DNA of 64,000 nucleotides from an uncultured Leifsonia sp. (GCF_945957465.1 NZ_CAMFLC010000008.1:1-64000), one strand, 5' to 3'. Shown: positions 26,558 to 36,094, counted from the stretch's first letter. Numbers and translations: made by a program. Notes: generated by a model not told the origin, from the letters alone.

Positions 26558-28597
26558 ATGGCAGACACCGCGAACCCGTTCCTCTCGCCCAGCGCGCTCC
26601 CGTATCAGCTCCCCCCGTTCGCAGAGATCCGCGACGAGCACTACCGGCCCGCGTTCGACCACGGATTCGCCGAGCAGCTCGCCGAGGTCCAGGCGATCAC
26701 GGCATCACAGGAGCCTCCGACCTTCGAGAACACGATGATCCCGCTCGAACGCTCAGGCCAGACGCTGCAGCGCGTCGCGGAGGTCTTCTTCAACAAGAGC
26801 TCCTCCGACAGCAGCGACTTCACGAACGCGCTCGAGGAGGAGATCGCTCCGGCGCTGTCGGCGCACCAGGACGCGATCCGGCTCGACCCCGTGCTGTACG
26901 GCCGCATCGAGGACCTGTACCGTCGTCGCGCTTCCCTGGGACTGGACCCCGAGAGCGTCTACCTGATCGAGCGCTACTACACCGAGTTCACTCTGGCCGG
27001 CGCCGGGCTCGACGATGACCAGAAGGGGCGCCTGCGCGACTTCAACCAGCGGCTCTCGACGCTCACGACGCGGTTCGAGAAGAACCTCCTCGCCGACACC
27101 AACGACCTCGCCGTCGTCTTCGACACCGCCGAGGAGCTCGCCGGCCTCGACGAGGGCGAGCTCTCCGCCGCGGCCGAGGCGGCCAAGGAGCGCGGACTGG
27201 ACGGAAAGTATGTGGTCACCCTCGTACTGCCGACGGGTCACCCGTGGTTGGCCACCCTGACGAACCGCGCATCCCGCGAGCGGATCATGACCGCATCGCG
27301 CGCCCGCGGCACCCACGGCGGCGAGCACGACAACCGCGAGCTCGTGCTCGAGATCACGCGCCTGCGCGCCGAGCGCGCACGGTTGCTCGGCTTCGACACG
27401 CACGCCGCCTTCGTCACGGCGGACGAGACCGCGAAGACCCCGCAGGCCGTCGCCGACATGCTCGGCCGGCTCGCTGTGCCGGCGGCCCGCAACGCGCGCG
27501 CTGAGCAGGCCGACCTCCAGAAGCAGCTCGACGACGGTGAGACCGTGCAGAGCTGGGACTGGGCTGCGCTCACCGGCACGGTGCGCCAGGAGAAGTTCGA
27601 CGTCGACTTCGCCGCCATGCGCCCGTACTTCGAGGCGGAACGCGTGCTGCGCGACGGCGTCTTCTACGCCGCGACCCGTCTCTACGGCATCACCTTCGAG
27701 GAACGTCCGGACCTGGTCGCCTACCACCCGGACGCCCGTGTCTTCGAGGTCCGCGACGAGGACGGCACCGGTATCGGGCTCTACATCCTCGATCTGTACA
27801 CGCGCGACTCGAAGCGCGGCGGCGCGTGGATGAATCCGCTCATCTCCCAGTCCGCCCTGCTCGGCCATCCCACTGTCGTCGTGAACAACCTCAACGTCCC
27901 CAAGCCCGCAGCCGGCGAGCCGACGCTGCTCACCTACGACGAGACCAACACGCTCTTCCACGAGTTCGGGCACGCCCTCCACGGCATCTTCGCGCGCGTG
28001 ACGTACCCCAAGTTCGCGGGAACCAACGTGTTCCGCGACTTCGTGGAGTTCCCCAGCCAGGTGAACGAGATGTGGATGCTGTGGCCGGAGATCGTGCAGA
28101 ACTACGCCGTGCACCACCAGACCGGGGAGCGCATGCCGCAGGACCTCATCGACCGGCTGCACGCCTCGGAGTCGTTCAACGAAGGCTTCACCACCAGCGA
28201 ATACCTGGCCGCGGCGCTGCTCGACCAGGCCTGGCACACGATCACGGCCGATGACGCCGTCACCGACGTCGCCGCCTTCGAGGCGGAGGCCCTCGCGGCC
28301 GCCGGCCTCGACAACCCGGCGGTGCCGCCCCGGTACGCGAGCACCTACTTCGCGCACACCTTCTCCGGCGGCTATGACGCGGGCTACTACTCCTACATCT
28401 GGAGCGAGGTGCTCGACGCCGACACCGTCGAATGGTTCAAGGAGAACGGCGGGCTCACGCGCGAGAACGGCGACCGGTTCCGCAGCCGGCTGCTGGGCGT
28501 CGGCGGGTCGAAGGATCCTCTGGAGGCCTACCGCGACTTCCGCGGCCGTGACGCGGTCATCGAGCCGCTCCTCGCGCGCCGCGGGCTCGAGGGTTAA
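26558..28597 (+). CDS. M3 family metallopeptidase (peptidyl-dipeptidase Dcp / oligopeptidase A-like)
   Basis: This 679-residue cytosolic zinc peptidase degrades short peptides. The active-site HEFGH is at residues 468-472 in TLFHEFGHALHG, followed by the conserved EFPSQVNEMW helix and, near the C-terminus, the SGGYDAGYYSYIWSEV substrate-binding loop with its Gly/Tyr residues. The N-terminal start NPFLSPSALPYQLPPF is typical of Dcp/OpdA. There is no signal peptide. It is a single-gene unit with a leaderless-type promoter. Confidence 0.95.
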   Translation: MADTANPFLSPSALPYQLPPFAEIRDEHYRPAFDHGFAEQLAEVQAITASQEPPTFENTMIPLERSGQTLQRVAEVFFNKSSSDSSDFTNALEEEIAPALSAHQDAIRLDPVLYGRIEDLYRRRASLGLDPESVYLIERYYTEFTLAGAGLDDDQKGRLRDFNQRLSTLTTRFEKNLLADTNDLAVVFDTAEELAGLDEGELSAAAEAAKERGLDGKYVVTLVLPTGHPWLATLTNRASRERIMTASRARGTHGGEHDNRELVLEITRLRAERARLLGFDTHAAFVTADETAKTPQAVADMLGRLAVPAARNARAEQADLQKQLDDGETVQSWDWAALTGTVRQEKFDVDFAAMRPYFEAERVLRDGVFYAATRLYGITFEERPDLVAYHPDARVFEVRDEDGTGIGLYILDLYTRDSKRGGAWMNPLISQSALLGHPTVVVNNLNVPKPAAGEPTLLTYDETNTLFHEFGHALHGIFARVTYPKFAGTNVFRDFVEFPSQVNEMWMLWPEIVQNYAVHHQTGERMPQDLIDRLHASESFNEGFTTSEYLAAALLDQAWHTITADDAVTDVAAFEAEALAAAGLDNPAVPPRYASTYFAHTFSGGYDAGYYSYIWSEVLDADTVEWFKENGGLTRENGDRFRSRLLGVGGSKDPLEAYRDFRGRDAVIEPLLARRGLEG

Positions 28598-28607
28598 CGG
28601 GCTGCCC

Positions 28608-28637
28608 GGGTCCGGGTCCGGTTCCGGTTCCGGTTCC
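28608..28637. repeat. 5 x 6-bp GG(G/T)TCC tandem repeat
   Basis: Two GGGTCC units followed by three GGTTCC units lie 10 bases after the M3 peptidase stop. They run into GGAAC, so GGTTCCGGAAC can fold back. It is a short microsatellite in a noncoding gap. No U-run follows, so a terminator role is uncertain. Confidence 0.75.
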
Positions 28638-28762
28638 GGAACACCCTAGCCCCCTTCCCGCGCGAGGCTCTAGCCTGAGCGCAGCGTGGCCACGGACGCG
28701 CGGGGCCTCGCTGCGCGGGCCCGGCTGGAGACGGGTCCGCGCGGACCGGGAAGGGGTGCGCC

Positions 28763-30070
28763 ATGACATCGACGGGACCGGAAGCCGAACTCAGCGCCCC
28801 GTCCGTGCGCTCGCTGCTGCTGCTCTCGGTGCCGGCCGTCGTGATCGGGGTCATCAGCGCTCTCACCCTCTGGGTCGTGGACGAGGTCGCCGGCGTCGTC
28901 GACGACGGCATCTGGAAGAACCTCCCGGCCGCGCTCGGCGTCGATCCGTCCTCCGGATGGTGGATCTTCCTCATCCTGACCGTCACCGGCCTGGCGGTCG
29001 GGCTCACCGTCTGGCTCGTCCCCGGCCATGCCGGGCCCGACTCGGCGACGACCGAGCTGGTCGCGGCCCCTCTGCGCATCGGGATCGTGCCCTCCCTCGC
29101 GCTCGCTGCGGTGCTCGGACTGGCGGGCGGCGTCAGCCTGGGGCCCGAGAACCCGATCATCGCCATCAATGTGAGCATCCTCGTGACGCTCGTGGGCAGG
29201 ATCTGGAAGCCCGTGCCGGCGCAGCTCGTGATGCTCATGGCGGCCTCCGGGACGATCGGCGCCCTGTTCGGTACACCGGTCGCCGCAGCACTCGTGTTCA
29301 CGGGCATCGTCGCGGCGGTCAAGGGCGGCGGAGCATTGTGGGACAAGCTCTTCCTGCCGCTGGTGTCGGCGGCCGCCGGATCGCTGACCATGACGCTCCT
29401 CGCCCATCCGCACCTGGCGATCCCGATGCCGGCCTACACGCAGGTGACGGGATGGGATGTGCTCGCGGCGCTGATCATCGGCGTGGTCGCCACCGCGCTC
29501 GGCCTGCTCGGGGCGGCGCTGTTCCCGCTGGTGCACCGGGCGTTCCACGCCCTGCGGCACCCCCTGCTGATCTCGCTCGCCGGCGGTATGGTGCTGGGAC
29601 TCCTCGGCGCCGTCGGCGGTCCCATCACCCTGTTCAAGGGGCTGGAGCAGATGGGCACGCTGGTCGTGAACCGCGCCGACTACTCCGCGGAGCAGCTCGT
29701 GCTGATCGTCGTAGTGAAGCTGGCCGCGCTTCTGGTCGCGGCCAGTGCCGGCTTCCGCGGGGGGCGCGTGTTCCCCGCCGTCTTCATCGGCGCGGCGCTG
29801 GGGACTCTTGCGGTTGCGCTGGTGCCGGTCGTCCCGTTGCCGGTGGCCGTCGCGGCGGCCGTGATGGGCATCACTCTCGCGGTGACGCGCGACGGGTGGA
29901 TCGCCATCTTCGTCGGCGTAGCCGTCACTCAGAACCTGCTGGTGCTGCCCATCCTGTCGCTGGCCGTCCTTCCGGCGTGGCTGATGGTGACGAAGGCACC
30001 CGAGTTCGTGATCACACCGAGGGCGATTACGCCGACTTCTCCTCGCGCCGCGGGCGGTGCGGGACGATAG
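28763..30070 (+). CDS. ClC-type chloride channel / ion antiporter family protein
   Basis: This 435-residue membrane protein has about ten hydrophobic helices. It carries ClC-family anion-site motifs: [11 protein letters not shown] (helix D type), the [17 protein letters not shown] repeat region, and [19 protein letters not shown] (the G(K/R)xGxP-type helix F/N loop). It resembles the YfeO-like subgroup of voltage-gated chloride channel family proteins. No cytoplasmic CBS domains are present. The last 15 residues ([17 protein letters not shown]) overlap the 3' end of clpX on the other strand and look like a read-through extension. It is probably an ion channel or H+-coupled antiporter; the ion is not proven. 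Confidence 0.85.
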   Translation: MTSTGPEAELSAPSVRSLLLLSVPAVVIGVISALTLWVVDEVAGVVDDGIWKNLPAALGVDPSSGWWIFLILTVTGLAVGLTVWLVPGHAGPDSATTELVAAPLRIGIVPSLALAAVLGLAGGVSLGPENPIIAINVSILVTLVGRIWKPVPAQLVMLMAASGTIGALFGTPVAAALVFTGIVAAVKGGGALWDKLFLPLVSAAAGSLTMTLLAHPHLAIPMPAYTQVTGWDVLAALIIGVVATALGLLGAALFPLVHRAFHALRHPLLISLAGGMVLGLLGAVGGPITLFKGLEQMGTLVVNRADYSAEQLVLIVVVKLAALLVAASAGFRGGRVFPAVFIGAALGTLAVALVPVVPLPVAVAAAVMGITLAVTRDGWIAIFVGVAVTQNLLVLPILSLAVLPAWLMVTKAPEFVITPRAITPTSPRAAGGAGR

Positions 30071-31301
30071 TCGGAGCCGCGTTCTCGAGCACGGCCTCCT
30101 TGGTGACGACCACCCGGGCGACCTCCGAGCTCGAGGGGACCTCGAACATGATCGGCCCGAGCACCTCCTCCATGATCGCGCGCAGGCCACGAGCACCGGT
30201 CTTGCGCAGCACAGCGAGGTCGGCGATCGCCTCCAGGGCGGAGTGCTCGAACTCGAGCTGGACACCGTCGAGCTCGAACATCCGCTGATACTGACGAACG
30301 AGCGCGTTCTTCGGCTCGGTGAGGATCTGCATCAAGGCGTCCTGGTCGAGCGGCGTCACGGTCGTGACGACCGGCAGGCGACCGATGAACTCGGGGATGA
30401 GCCCGAACTTGTGCAGATCTTCCGGCAGCACCTCGCTGAACAGGTTGATGTCGTCGCCCTTGGAGTGCAGCGGGGCGCCGAAGCCGATGCCCTTCTTGCC
30501 GGCGCGCGACGAGATGATGTCTTCCAGCCCGGCGAACGCGCCCGCCACGATGAACAGGACGTTCGTCGTGTCGATCTGGATGAACTCCTGGTGCGGGTGC
30601 TTGCGGCCGCCCTGAGGCGGGACCGAGGCGACCGTGCCCTCCAGGATCTTGAGAAGCGCCTGCTGCACGCCCTCGCCGGACACGTCGCGCGTGATCGAGG
30701 GGTTCTCGGCCTTACGTGCGATCTTGTCGACCTCGTCGATGTAGATGATGCCGGTCTCGGCGCGCTTGACGTCGTAGTCCGCGGCCTGGATCAGCTTGAG
30801 GAGAATGTTCTCGACGTCTTCGCCGACGTAGCCGGCCTCCGTCAGCGCGGTGGCGTCGGCGACGGCGAACGGCACGTTCAGCCTCCGCGCGAGCGTCTGC
30901 GCGAGGTAGGTCTTGCCGCACCCGGTCGGACCGATCAGCAGGATGTTCGACTTGGCGATCTCGACGTCGTCGATCGCGTCGGCGGAGGTGAGGGTCTGCT
31001 TGGCGCGCACCCGCTTGTAGTGGTTGTACACGGCGACGGCCAGCGCGCGCTTGGCCTGCTCCTGGCCGATCACGTACTCCTCGAGGAAGCCGAAGATCTC
31101 CTTGGGCTTCGGGAGGTCGAACTCGCCGGAGGCCTCCTCGCCCGCTTCGGCCAGCCGCTCCTCGATGATCTCGTTGCAGAGCTCGACGCACTCGTCGCAG
31201 ATGTACACGCCGGGACCGGCGATCAGCTGCTGCACCTGCTTCTGGCTCTTGCCGCAGAAGGAACACTTGAGCAGATCGGCGCTCTCCCCGATGCGTGCCA
31301 T
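30027..31301 (-). CDS. clpX: ATP-dependent Clp protease ATP-binding subunit ClpX
   Basis: ClpX unfolds proteins and feeds them to ClpP. The 424-residue protein has the N-terminal zinc-binding domain (C13, C16, C35, C38), Walker A GPTGCGKT (124-131), Walker [10 protein letters not shown], and the pore-loop-type [19 protein letters not shown] precedes the ATG at 31301; more upstream codons are open but lack similarity. It lies downstream of clpP1-clpP2 but is separated by a hairpin terminator, so it probably has its own promoter. Its last 44 bases overlap the ClC gene tail to tail. Confidence 0.97.
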   Translation of the reverse strand: MARIGESADLLKCSFCGKSQKQVQQLIAGPGVYICDECVELCNEIIEERLAEAGEEASGEFDLPKPKEIFGFLEEYVIGQEQAKRALAVAVYNHYKRVRAKQTLTSADAIDDVEIAKSNILLIGPTGCGKTYLAQTLARRLNVPFAVADATALTEAGYVGEDVENILLKLIQAADYDVKRAETGIIYIDEVDKIARKAENPSITRDVSGEGVQQALLKILEGTVASVPPQGGRKHPHQEFIQIDTTNVLFIVAGAFAGLEDIISSRAGKKGIGFGAPLHSKGDDINLFSEVLPEDLHKFGLIPEFIGRLPVVTTVTPLDQDALMQILTEPKNALVRQYQRMFELDGVQLEFEHSALEAIADLAVLRKTGARGLRAIMEEVLGPIMFEVPSSSEVARVVVTKEAVLENAAPTIVPHRPRREEKSA

Positions 31302-31441
31302 CCGTCTCCCCCTCCGTCTTCGGGTATCTTCGTCGAGCCTAACCCGTGACGACGACAATGGCGCGCACCAGGACGTTTTCGACACGCTGTGCCCGGCATT
31401 ATGCCGACAGCAGACGGTGACACAGCTGCCGCCCACACGCA

Positions 31442-31474
31442 CGACGCCCCCATCCGCATGGAATGGGGGCGTCG
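31442..31474 (-). terminator. hairpin terminator after clpP2, before clpX
   Basis: A 12-bp perfect stem (CGACGCCCCCAT and complement) with a 9-base loop lies 56 bases after the clpP2 stop. It would end clpP1P2 transcripts and uncouple clpX. Confidence 0.75.
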
Positions 31475-31529
31475 CACATCGCGGCCGGCCGGGATCATCC
31501 GGAGGATCATCCAGACGACGGCCGCCGGG

Positions 31530-32213
31530 TCACTTGACGAGCGCGGGCAGCGTCTTCCTGCTGGTCAGCACCTGGTCGATGAGGCCGTACTCGAGCGCCT
31601 CCTCGGCCGAGAGGATCTTGTCGCGGTCGATGTCCTTGTTGACCTGCTCGACCGACCGGTTGGAGTGCTTCGCGAGCGTCTCCTCCAGCCACGTGCGCAT
31701 GCGCATGATCTCGTTGGCCTGGATCTCGATGTCCGACGCCTGCCCCTGACCGGCCTCGCCGACGGCGGGCTGGTGGATCAGGATGCGCGCGTTCGGCAGC
31801 GCGAGTCGCTTGCCGGGCGTTCCGGCCGCGGTCAGCACGGCGGCGGCGGATGCGGCCTGGCCGAGCACGACGGTCTGGATCTGCGGGCGGATGTACTGCA
31901 TCGTGTCGTAGATCGCCGTCATCGCGGTGAACGAGCCGCCGGGCGAGTTGATGTACATGACGATGTCGCGGTCCGGGTCCTGGCTCTCGAGAACCAGGAG
32001 CTGGGCCATGATGTCGTCGGCCGAGGCGTCGTCCACCTGCACGCCGAGGAAGATGATCCGGTCCTCGAAGAGCTTGGCGTACGGATCCTGGCGCTTGTAG
32101 CCGTACGCGGTGCGCTCCTCGAAGCTGGGCAGGATGTAGCGGGCGCCGGGCGCCTGCACGCCGCCGAAGGCCTGGCCGCCGAGGGCTGAGCCGCCGAGCA
32201 TGGGGGTGTTCAT
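31530..32213 (-). CDS. clpP2: ATP-dependent Clp protease proteolytic subunit ClpP2
   Basis: This is one of two ClpP subunits; in actinobacteria ClpP1 and ClpP2 form a mixed tetradecamer. The 227-residue protein has catalytic Ser122 (GQAASAAAV), His147 (ILIHQP) and Asp196, with the family spacing of 25 and 49 residues. The Gly-rich N-terminus (about 20 residues) is probably removed by processing. It follows clpP1 by 28 bp and is followed by a terminator. Confidence 0.96.
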   Translation of the reverse strand: MNTPMLGGSALGGQAFGGVQAPGARYILPSFEERTAYGYKRQDPYAKLFEDRIIFLGVQVDDASADDIMAQLLVLESQDPDRDIVMYINSPGGSFTAMTAIYDTMQYIRPQIQTVVLGQAASAAAVLTAAGTPGKRLALPNARILIHQPAVGEAGQGQASDIEIQANEIMRMRTWLEETLAKHSNRSVEQVNKDIDRDKILSAEEALEYGLIDQVLTSRKTLPALVK

Positions 32214-32241
32214 AGTCTTGTCCTTATCCTTCCGGCGGTTC

Positions 32242-32835
32242 CTACTTGGTCTCCTGGTCGGTGCCGCCGCCGCCCGAGACGTCCAGCGCGGACTCCCGGA
32301 TGTGGTCGACGAAGCCGTAGTCCAGGGCCTCCTGAGCGGTGAACCAGCGGTCGCGGTCGCCGTCGGCGTTGATCTGCTCGACCGACTTGCCGGTCGCGGC
32401 AGCGGTGATCTCGGCCAGGCGCTTCTTCATGTCGAGGATCAGCTGGGCCTGCGTCTGGATGTCGCTCGCGGTGCCGCCGAAGCCGCCGTGGGGCTGGTGC
32501 AGCAGGACCCGAGCGTTCGGGGTGATGTACCGCTTGCCCTTGGTGCCGGCCGTGAGGAGCAGCTGCCCCATCGAGGCGGCCATTCCGATGCCGACGGTGA
32601 CGATGTCGTTCGGCACGAACTGCATCGTGTCGTAGATCGCCATGCCCGCGGTGATCGAGCCGCCGGGCGAGTTGATGTAGAGGTAGATGTCGCGCTTGGG
32701 GTCCTCTGCGGCCAGGAGCAGCAGCTTCGCGGCGATCTCGTTGGCGTTCTCGTCGCGCACCTCGGAACCGAGCCAGATGATGCGGTCCTTCAGCAGTCTG
32801 TCGAAAACACTGGGCTGGATACCCATGTCGGCCAT
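32242..32835 (-). CDS. clpP1: ATP-dependent Clp protease proteolytic subunit ClpP1
   Basis: This 197-residue ClpP subunit has catalytic Ser88 (GMAASMGQ), His113 (LLHQPHGG) and Asp162. The frame is open far upstream, but CGGAGCG precedes the ATG at 32835, which gives a normal-length protein starting [19 protein letters not shown]. It is the first gene of the clpP1-clpP2 pair. The C-terminal Gly-rich tail ([11 protein letters not shown]) is unstructured. A clpP promoter should lie in the 155 bp upstream; no strong match was picked out. Confidence 0.96.
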   Translation of the reverse strand: MADMGIQPSVFDRLLKDRIIWLGSEVRDENANEIAAKLLLLAAEDPKRDIYLYINSPGGSITAGMAIYDTMQFVPNDIVTVGIGMAASMGQLLLTAGTKGKRYITPNARVLLHQPHGGFGGTASDIQTQAQLILDMKKRLAEITAAATGKSVEQINADGDRDRWFTAQEALDYGFVDHIRESALDVSGGGGTDQETK

Positions 32836-32990
32836 GTTCGCTCCGTTTCCTTTGTCGCTTGGCATCGAATCTATCGGAGCAGCACGCGCAATTCCGCGCT
32901 GTTCGCCCTGGGCAGAGTGGGTGTCGCACGTCCCGGTTCCTCTGGCGACGCCGTGGTCGCGTCGGCGTGGGGCACGCCCTCCGGCCGCCG

Positions 32991-33479
32991 TCAGCGATCG
33001 TCGTCGAGAGCTGCGGCGTAGGCCTCGATGGCGCGCCCATATCGGGGCAGATGCGGGGCGAGCGCGCCGAGAGCCTCCCGCAGGGCGTCGGCGGGGAGGC
33101 CGTCGTCGAACAGCGCCAGTGCGGCGAACGCCCGTGCCGCGTCGGCGAGGGGATGCTCGGGCTCGGCGAGCAGGAAGTCGCGCAGCAGGGCGAGCGACTC
33201 GTCCGGGCGGTCCAGGTTGCGCAGCGTGCTCGCGAGCTGGACGATCGCCTGCCCGCGCACGGGCTCGGCCAGGCCGTTCGCCAGAGCCGCGCGGTAGAGC
33301 GGCTCGGCCTCGGCCTCCCGGCCGGCGAAGTCGCGCGCGCCCGCCGCCTCGAACAGCGCGACCGGGTCGTCGTCCGCCCGCTCGGCCACGAGGGCGTCGA
33401 TCGCCTGCAGCGTCGCGTCCTCCCCCGCGTCGTCGGCCGCCGCCCACACCGCATCGACGCGCTCTCGCCAGTCGTCCAT
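32991..33479 (-). CDS. tetratricopeptide-repeat-like protein
   Basis: This 162-residue, Ala-rich, all-helical protein has the tandem helix pairs of a TPR fold. One repeat reads [30 protein letters not shown], and the next has [23 protein letters not shown]. Similar short TPR proteins are annotated widely in actinobacteria, with unknown partners. GAGGAG precedes the ATG at 33479. It lies between trigger factor and clpP1, both protein quality-control genes on the same strand, but a strong terminator separates it from tig. Confidence 0.85.
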   Translation of the reverse strand: MDDWRERVDAVWAAADDAGEDATLQAIDALVAERADDDPVALFEAAGARDFAGREAEAEPLYRAALANGLAEPVRGQAIVQLASTLRNLDRPDESLALLRDFLLAEPEHPLADAARAFAALALFDDGLPADALREALGALAPHLPRYGRAIEAYAAALDDDR

Positions 33480-33566
33480 GGGACCTCTCCTCGCCCGCGC
33501 CACAGGGGACGCGACTCGCCGTCATCCATCGTGCCAGACGGCGTGTCGCGTCCCCTGGATGCACGA

Positions 33567-33596
33567 AGGCCGGGCACCCCGTGGGGTGCCCGGCCT
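33567..33596. terminator. hairpin terminator after tig
   Basis: A 13-bp perfect stem (AGGCCGGGCACCC and complement) with a CGTG loop lies 20 bases after the tig stop, upstream of the TPR gene start. Confidence 0.78.
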
Positions 33597-33616
33597 CGTG
33601 GGAAGCGGGAGCGGTG

Positions 33617-35029
33617 TTACTCGGCCTTCTTCTTGGCGGCGCGCTTCTTCGGCTTCTCCTCGGCGGCCGGCTCGTCGGCGGCCGGCTCGTCGGCCGGGGC
33701 CTCCGGAGCGGCGTCGGCAGCGTCGGCAGCGTCCGCGGCCTCCTCGTCGCTGTCGGGGAGGGCGACGAACTCGCTGAGGTCGACCTTGTTGCCGTTGGTG
33801 TCGACGACCTCGGTCTTGCCGAGGATGATCGCGAGCGCCTTGTTGCGGGCGACCTCACCGACCATCGACGGGATCTGGCCGTTCTCGCTGAGGATCTTGA
33901 CGAACTCGTTCGGGTCCATGCCGTACTGGGCGGCGCCCTGCACGAGGTACTGGGTGAGCTCGTCCTGGCTGACCTTGACGTTCTCGGCCTGCGCCACCTC
34001 GTCGAGGAGGATCTGCGTGCGGAAGGTCTTCTCGCTCGACTCGGTCACCTCGGCGCGGTGCTCGTCGTCCTCGAGGCGGTTCTCCTGCTCGAGGTGGCGG
34101 TGCACCTCGTCCTCCACCAGCTGCGCCGGCACGGGGATCTCGACCAGCTCGAGCAGCTTGTCGACCAGCTGGTCGCGGGCCGCGGTGCCCTGACCGAACG
34201 CCTTGGCGCGCTCGACCTGGGTACGCAGGCTGGTGCGCAGCTCGCCGATGGTGTCGAACTCGCTCGCGATCTGTGCGAAGTCGTCATCGGCCTCCGGGAG
34301 CTCGCGCTCCTTGACGGCGTTGAGGGTGACGGTGATCTGCGCGTTCTCGCCCTCGTGGTCGCCGCCCATCAGCGGAGCCTCGAAGGTGGTGGTCTCGCCG
34401 GCGGTCAGCGTGTCGAGGGCCTCGTCGATGCCGTCGATCAGCTCGCCGGAGCCCAGCTCGTACGAGATGTTCGCGGCGGTGTCGACCTCCTCGCCGCCGA
34501 TGGTGGCGACGAGGTCGATCTGCGCGAAGTCACCGGTCTTGGCGGGCCGGTCGACCGTGACGAGCGTGCCGAAACGGCTGCGCAGACGGTCGAGCTCCTC
34601 CTCGACGTCGTCCACCGACACCTCGGCGGCGTCGACGGTCAGGGTGATGTCGCTGAAGTCCGGCAGGGTGACCTCGGGCCGGGTGTCGACCTCGATGGTC
34701 AGCAGCAGGTCGCCCGAGAAGTCCTTCTCGTTCGGCCACTCGGTGATGTCGGCCTCCGGGCGGCCGAGGGGACGCACATCGTTCTCCTCCACCGCCTGAC
34801 GGTAGAAGGTGTCGAGACCCTCATTGACCGCGTGCTCGAGCACGGCGGCCTTGCCGACCCGCTGGTCGATGATGGGCGGCGGCACCTTGCCCTTGCGGAA
34901 ACCGGGAATGGTCACCTGCTCGGCGATGTGCTCGTACGCGTGCTTGATGGAAGGCTGCAGCTCCTCCGGCGTCACCGAGATGGTGAGCTTGGTGCGGGTG
35001 GGGCTGAGCTTCTCGACCGTGGTCTTCAC
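33617..35029 (-). CDS. tig: trigger factor (ribosome-bound chaperone)
   Basis: Trigger factor binds ribosomal protein L23 and shields nascent chains. The 470-residue protein has the ribosome-docking [11 protein letters not shown] (the GFRxGKxP signature, about 43-53), a central FKBP-type isomerase domain ([16 protein letters not shown]) and the helical C-terminal chaperone domain. The last 45 residues are an unusual low-complexity tail: repeated AAD, then DEPAAD blocks, ending in a lysine-rich KKRAAKKK. The GTG start at 35029 has AGGAGAAC upstream. tRNA-Pro lies 60 bp upstream on the same strand. Confidence 0.96.
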   Translation of the reverse strand: MKTTVEKLSPTRTKLTISVTPEELQPSIKHAYEHIAEQVTIPGFRKGKVPPPIIDQRVGKAAVLEHAVNEGLDTFYRQAVEENDVRPLGRPEADITEWPNEKDFSGDLLLTIEVDTRPEVTLPDFSDITLTVDAAEVSVDDVEEELDRLRSRFGTLVTVDRPAKTGDFAQIDLVATIGGEEVDTAANISYELGSGELIDGIDEALDTLTAGETTTFEAPLMGGDHEGENAQITVTLNAVKERELPEADDDFAQIASEFDTIGELRTSLRTQVERAKAFGQGTAARDQLVDKLLELVEIPVPAQLVEDEVHRHLEQENRLEDDEHRAEVTESSEKTFRTQILLDEVAQAENVKVSQDELTQYLVQGAAQYGMDPNEFVKILSENGQIPSMVGEVARNKALAIILGKTEVVDTNGNKVDLSEFVALPDSDEEAADAADAADAAPEAPADEPAADEPAAEEKPKKRAAKKKAE

Positions 35030-35089
35030 GATGTCTGGGTTCTCCTGATGTTCGAACGATGGTCTACTCGCAAGGAACGAGGTCCTCGT

Positions 35090-35163
35090 CGGGGCGACAG
35101 GATTCGAACCTGCGACCTCCCGCTCCCAAAGCGGGCGCTCTAGCCAAGCTGAGCTACGCCCCG
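35090..35163 (-). tRNA. tRNA-Pro(TGG)
   Basis: A complete cloverleaf is read on the minus strand: acceptor CGGGGCG/CGCCCCG, D-arm GCTC/GAGC, anticodon stem CCCGC/GCGGG with loop TTTGGGA (anticodon TGG), T-arm GCAGG-TTCGAAT-CCTGT, discriminator A. CCA is not encoded. It lies upstream of tig and is divergent from tRNA-Gly. A TAGACT -10 box is at 35192-35197. Confidence 0.97.
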
Positions 35164-35200
35164 GCTTCAGCGGTGCGAAAGACCGTGCGCAAGTCTACTG

Positions 35201-35222
35201 CACGCGAGCAGTCGCTCGCGTG
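35201..35222. promoter_or_regulatory. perfect 9-bp inverted repeat between divergent tRNA promoters
   Basis: CACGCGAGC and its exact complement flank AGTC. The tRNA-Pro -10 (TAGACT, 35192-35197, minus) and the tRNA-Gly -10 (TACGAT, 35226-35231, plus) lie on either side. The repeat puts the same hexamer CGCGAG 17 bp upstream of each -10, so the two promoters are mirror images. This may be a shared binding site for a regulator or simply two similar -35 elements. Confidence 0.6.
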
Positions 35223-35262
35223 TACTACGATGGTCGTCGGCCGTCCGCGCAGGGCGGCCTTC

Positions 35263-35333
35263 GGGGATGTAGCTCAATGGTAGAGCCTCAGTCTTCCAAA
35301 CTGATTACGCGGGTTCGATTCCCGTCATCCCCT
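35263..35333 (+). tRNA. tRNA-Gly(TCC)
   Basis: A complete cloverleaf is seen: acceptor GGGGATG/CATCCCC, D-arm GCTC/GAGC, anticodon stem with loop CTTCCAA (anticodon TCC), T-arm GCGGG-TTCGATT-CCCGT, discriminator T. CCA is not encoded in full. Two hairpins follow before the convergent response-regulator gene. Confidence 0.97.
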
Positions 35334-35348
35334 CCGAATCTAGCCGCG

Positions 35349-35368
35349 AAGGGCGTCTTAACGCCCTT
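35349..35368 (+). terminator. hairpin after tRNA-Gly
   Basis: AAGGGCG and CGCCCTT form a 7-bp stem around TCTTAA, 16 bases after the tRNA 3' end. It probably terminates the tRNA transcript. Confidence 0.65.
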
Positions 35369-35381
35369 ACGAGCGGGGTTT

Positions 35382-35401
35382 AGGGGCGTTTGGACGCCCC
35401 T
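35382..35401. terminator. second hairpin, tRNA-Gly / response regulator
   Basis: AGGGGCGT and ACGCCCCT form a perfect 8-bp stem with a TTGG loop, 11 bases beyond the response-regulator stop on the other strand. It may serve both convergent units. Confidence 0.7.
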
Positions 35402-35411
35402 CGGCAGCCCC

Positions 35412-36068
35412 TCAGCGCTGCAGCACCGCCAGCACCGCCAGTACGCGGCGGTGGTCGTCGCCCGAGTCCTCGAGTCCCAGCTTCTGGAAGATCGACGTGA
35501 CGTTCTTCTCCACCGCGCCGACGCCGATGACCAGCCGGGAGGCGATCGCCGCGTTCGTGCGGCCCTCGGCCATCAGGCCGAGCACGTCGCGTTCGCGTGG
35601 AGTCAACGACTCCAGCGGGTCCGTGCGGCGCACCAGCAGCTCCCGGACGACCTCCGGGTCGAGCACCGTGCCGCCCGCGGCGACGCGCGTCACCGCGTCG
35701 CGCAGCTCGTCGAGCGATGCCACACGGTCCTTCAGCAGATAGCCCGTGCCGCCGCGGCCACTCGCCAGCAGCTCCTGGGCGTAAGTGCCCTCCACGTACT
35801 GACTGAGGAGCAGCACACCGACACCGGGGAACGACGAGCGCAGCTCCAGGGCAGCGCGCACTCCCTCGTCGCGGAACGTGGGAGGCATCCGCACGTCCAG
35901 GAGGGCGACGTCCGGTTGCAGCGACGGCAGGGCCGCGAGCAGCGTCTCGGCGTCGCCGTACGCGCCCACCGTCTCGAAGCCGGCCTCGTCGAGGAGGCGC
36001 ACCAGGCCCTCCCGCAGCAGGACGGAGTCGTCCGCGACGACGAGGCGGAGCGGGGTGGTGGCAGGCAC
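35412..36068 (-). CDS. NarL/LuxR-type response regulator
   Basis: This 218-residue two-component response regulator has an N-terminal receiver domain with the acidic pair (VVADDSVLLREG), phospho-acceptor Asp in VALLDVRMPP (about residue 57) and the conserved Lys in YLLKDRV. A C-terminal LuxR-type helix-turn-helix follows (LTPRERDVLGLMAEGRTNAAIASRLVIGVGAVEKNVTSIFQKLG). The GTG start has a TAGGGT box 6 nt upstream and no Shine-Dalgarno, so it may be transcribed apart from the kinase gene 26 bp upstream. The target genes are unknown. Confidence 0.93.
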   Translation of the reverse strand: MPATTPLRLVVADDSVLLREGLVRLLDEAGFETVGAYGDAETLLAALPSLQPDVALLDVRMPPTFRDEGVRAALELRSSFPGVGVLLLSQYVEGTYAQELLASGRGGTGYLLKDRVASLDELRDAVTRVAAGGTVLDPEVVRELLVRRTDPLESLTPRERDVLGLMAEGRTNAAIASRLVIGVGAVEKNVTSIFQKLGLEDSGDDHRRVLAVLAVLQR

Positions 36069-36074
36069 GCCACC

Positions 36075-36080
36075 ACCCTA
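36075..36080 (-). promoter_or_regulatory. -10 box TAGGGT for leaderless response regulator
   Basis: TAGGGT (minus) lies 6 bases before the GTG at 36068, inside the 26-bp gap after the kinase gene. No Shine-Dalgarno is present. Confidence 0.45.
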
Positions 36081-36094
36081 CTGGGCCGCCGGAG

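Noticed and set aside
28670..30265. 531-codon minus-strand frame opposite the ClC gene
   Set aside because: Gln/His/Asp/Arg-rich shadow with no hydrophobic core. The plus strand encodes ten membrane helices.
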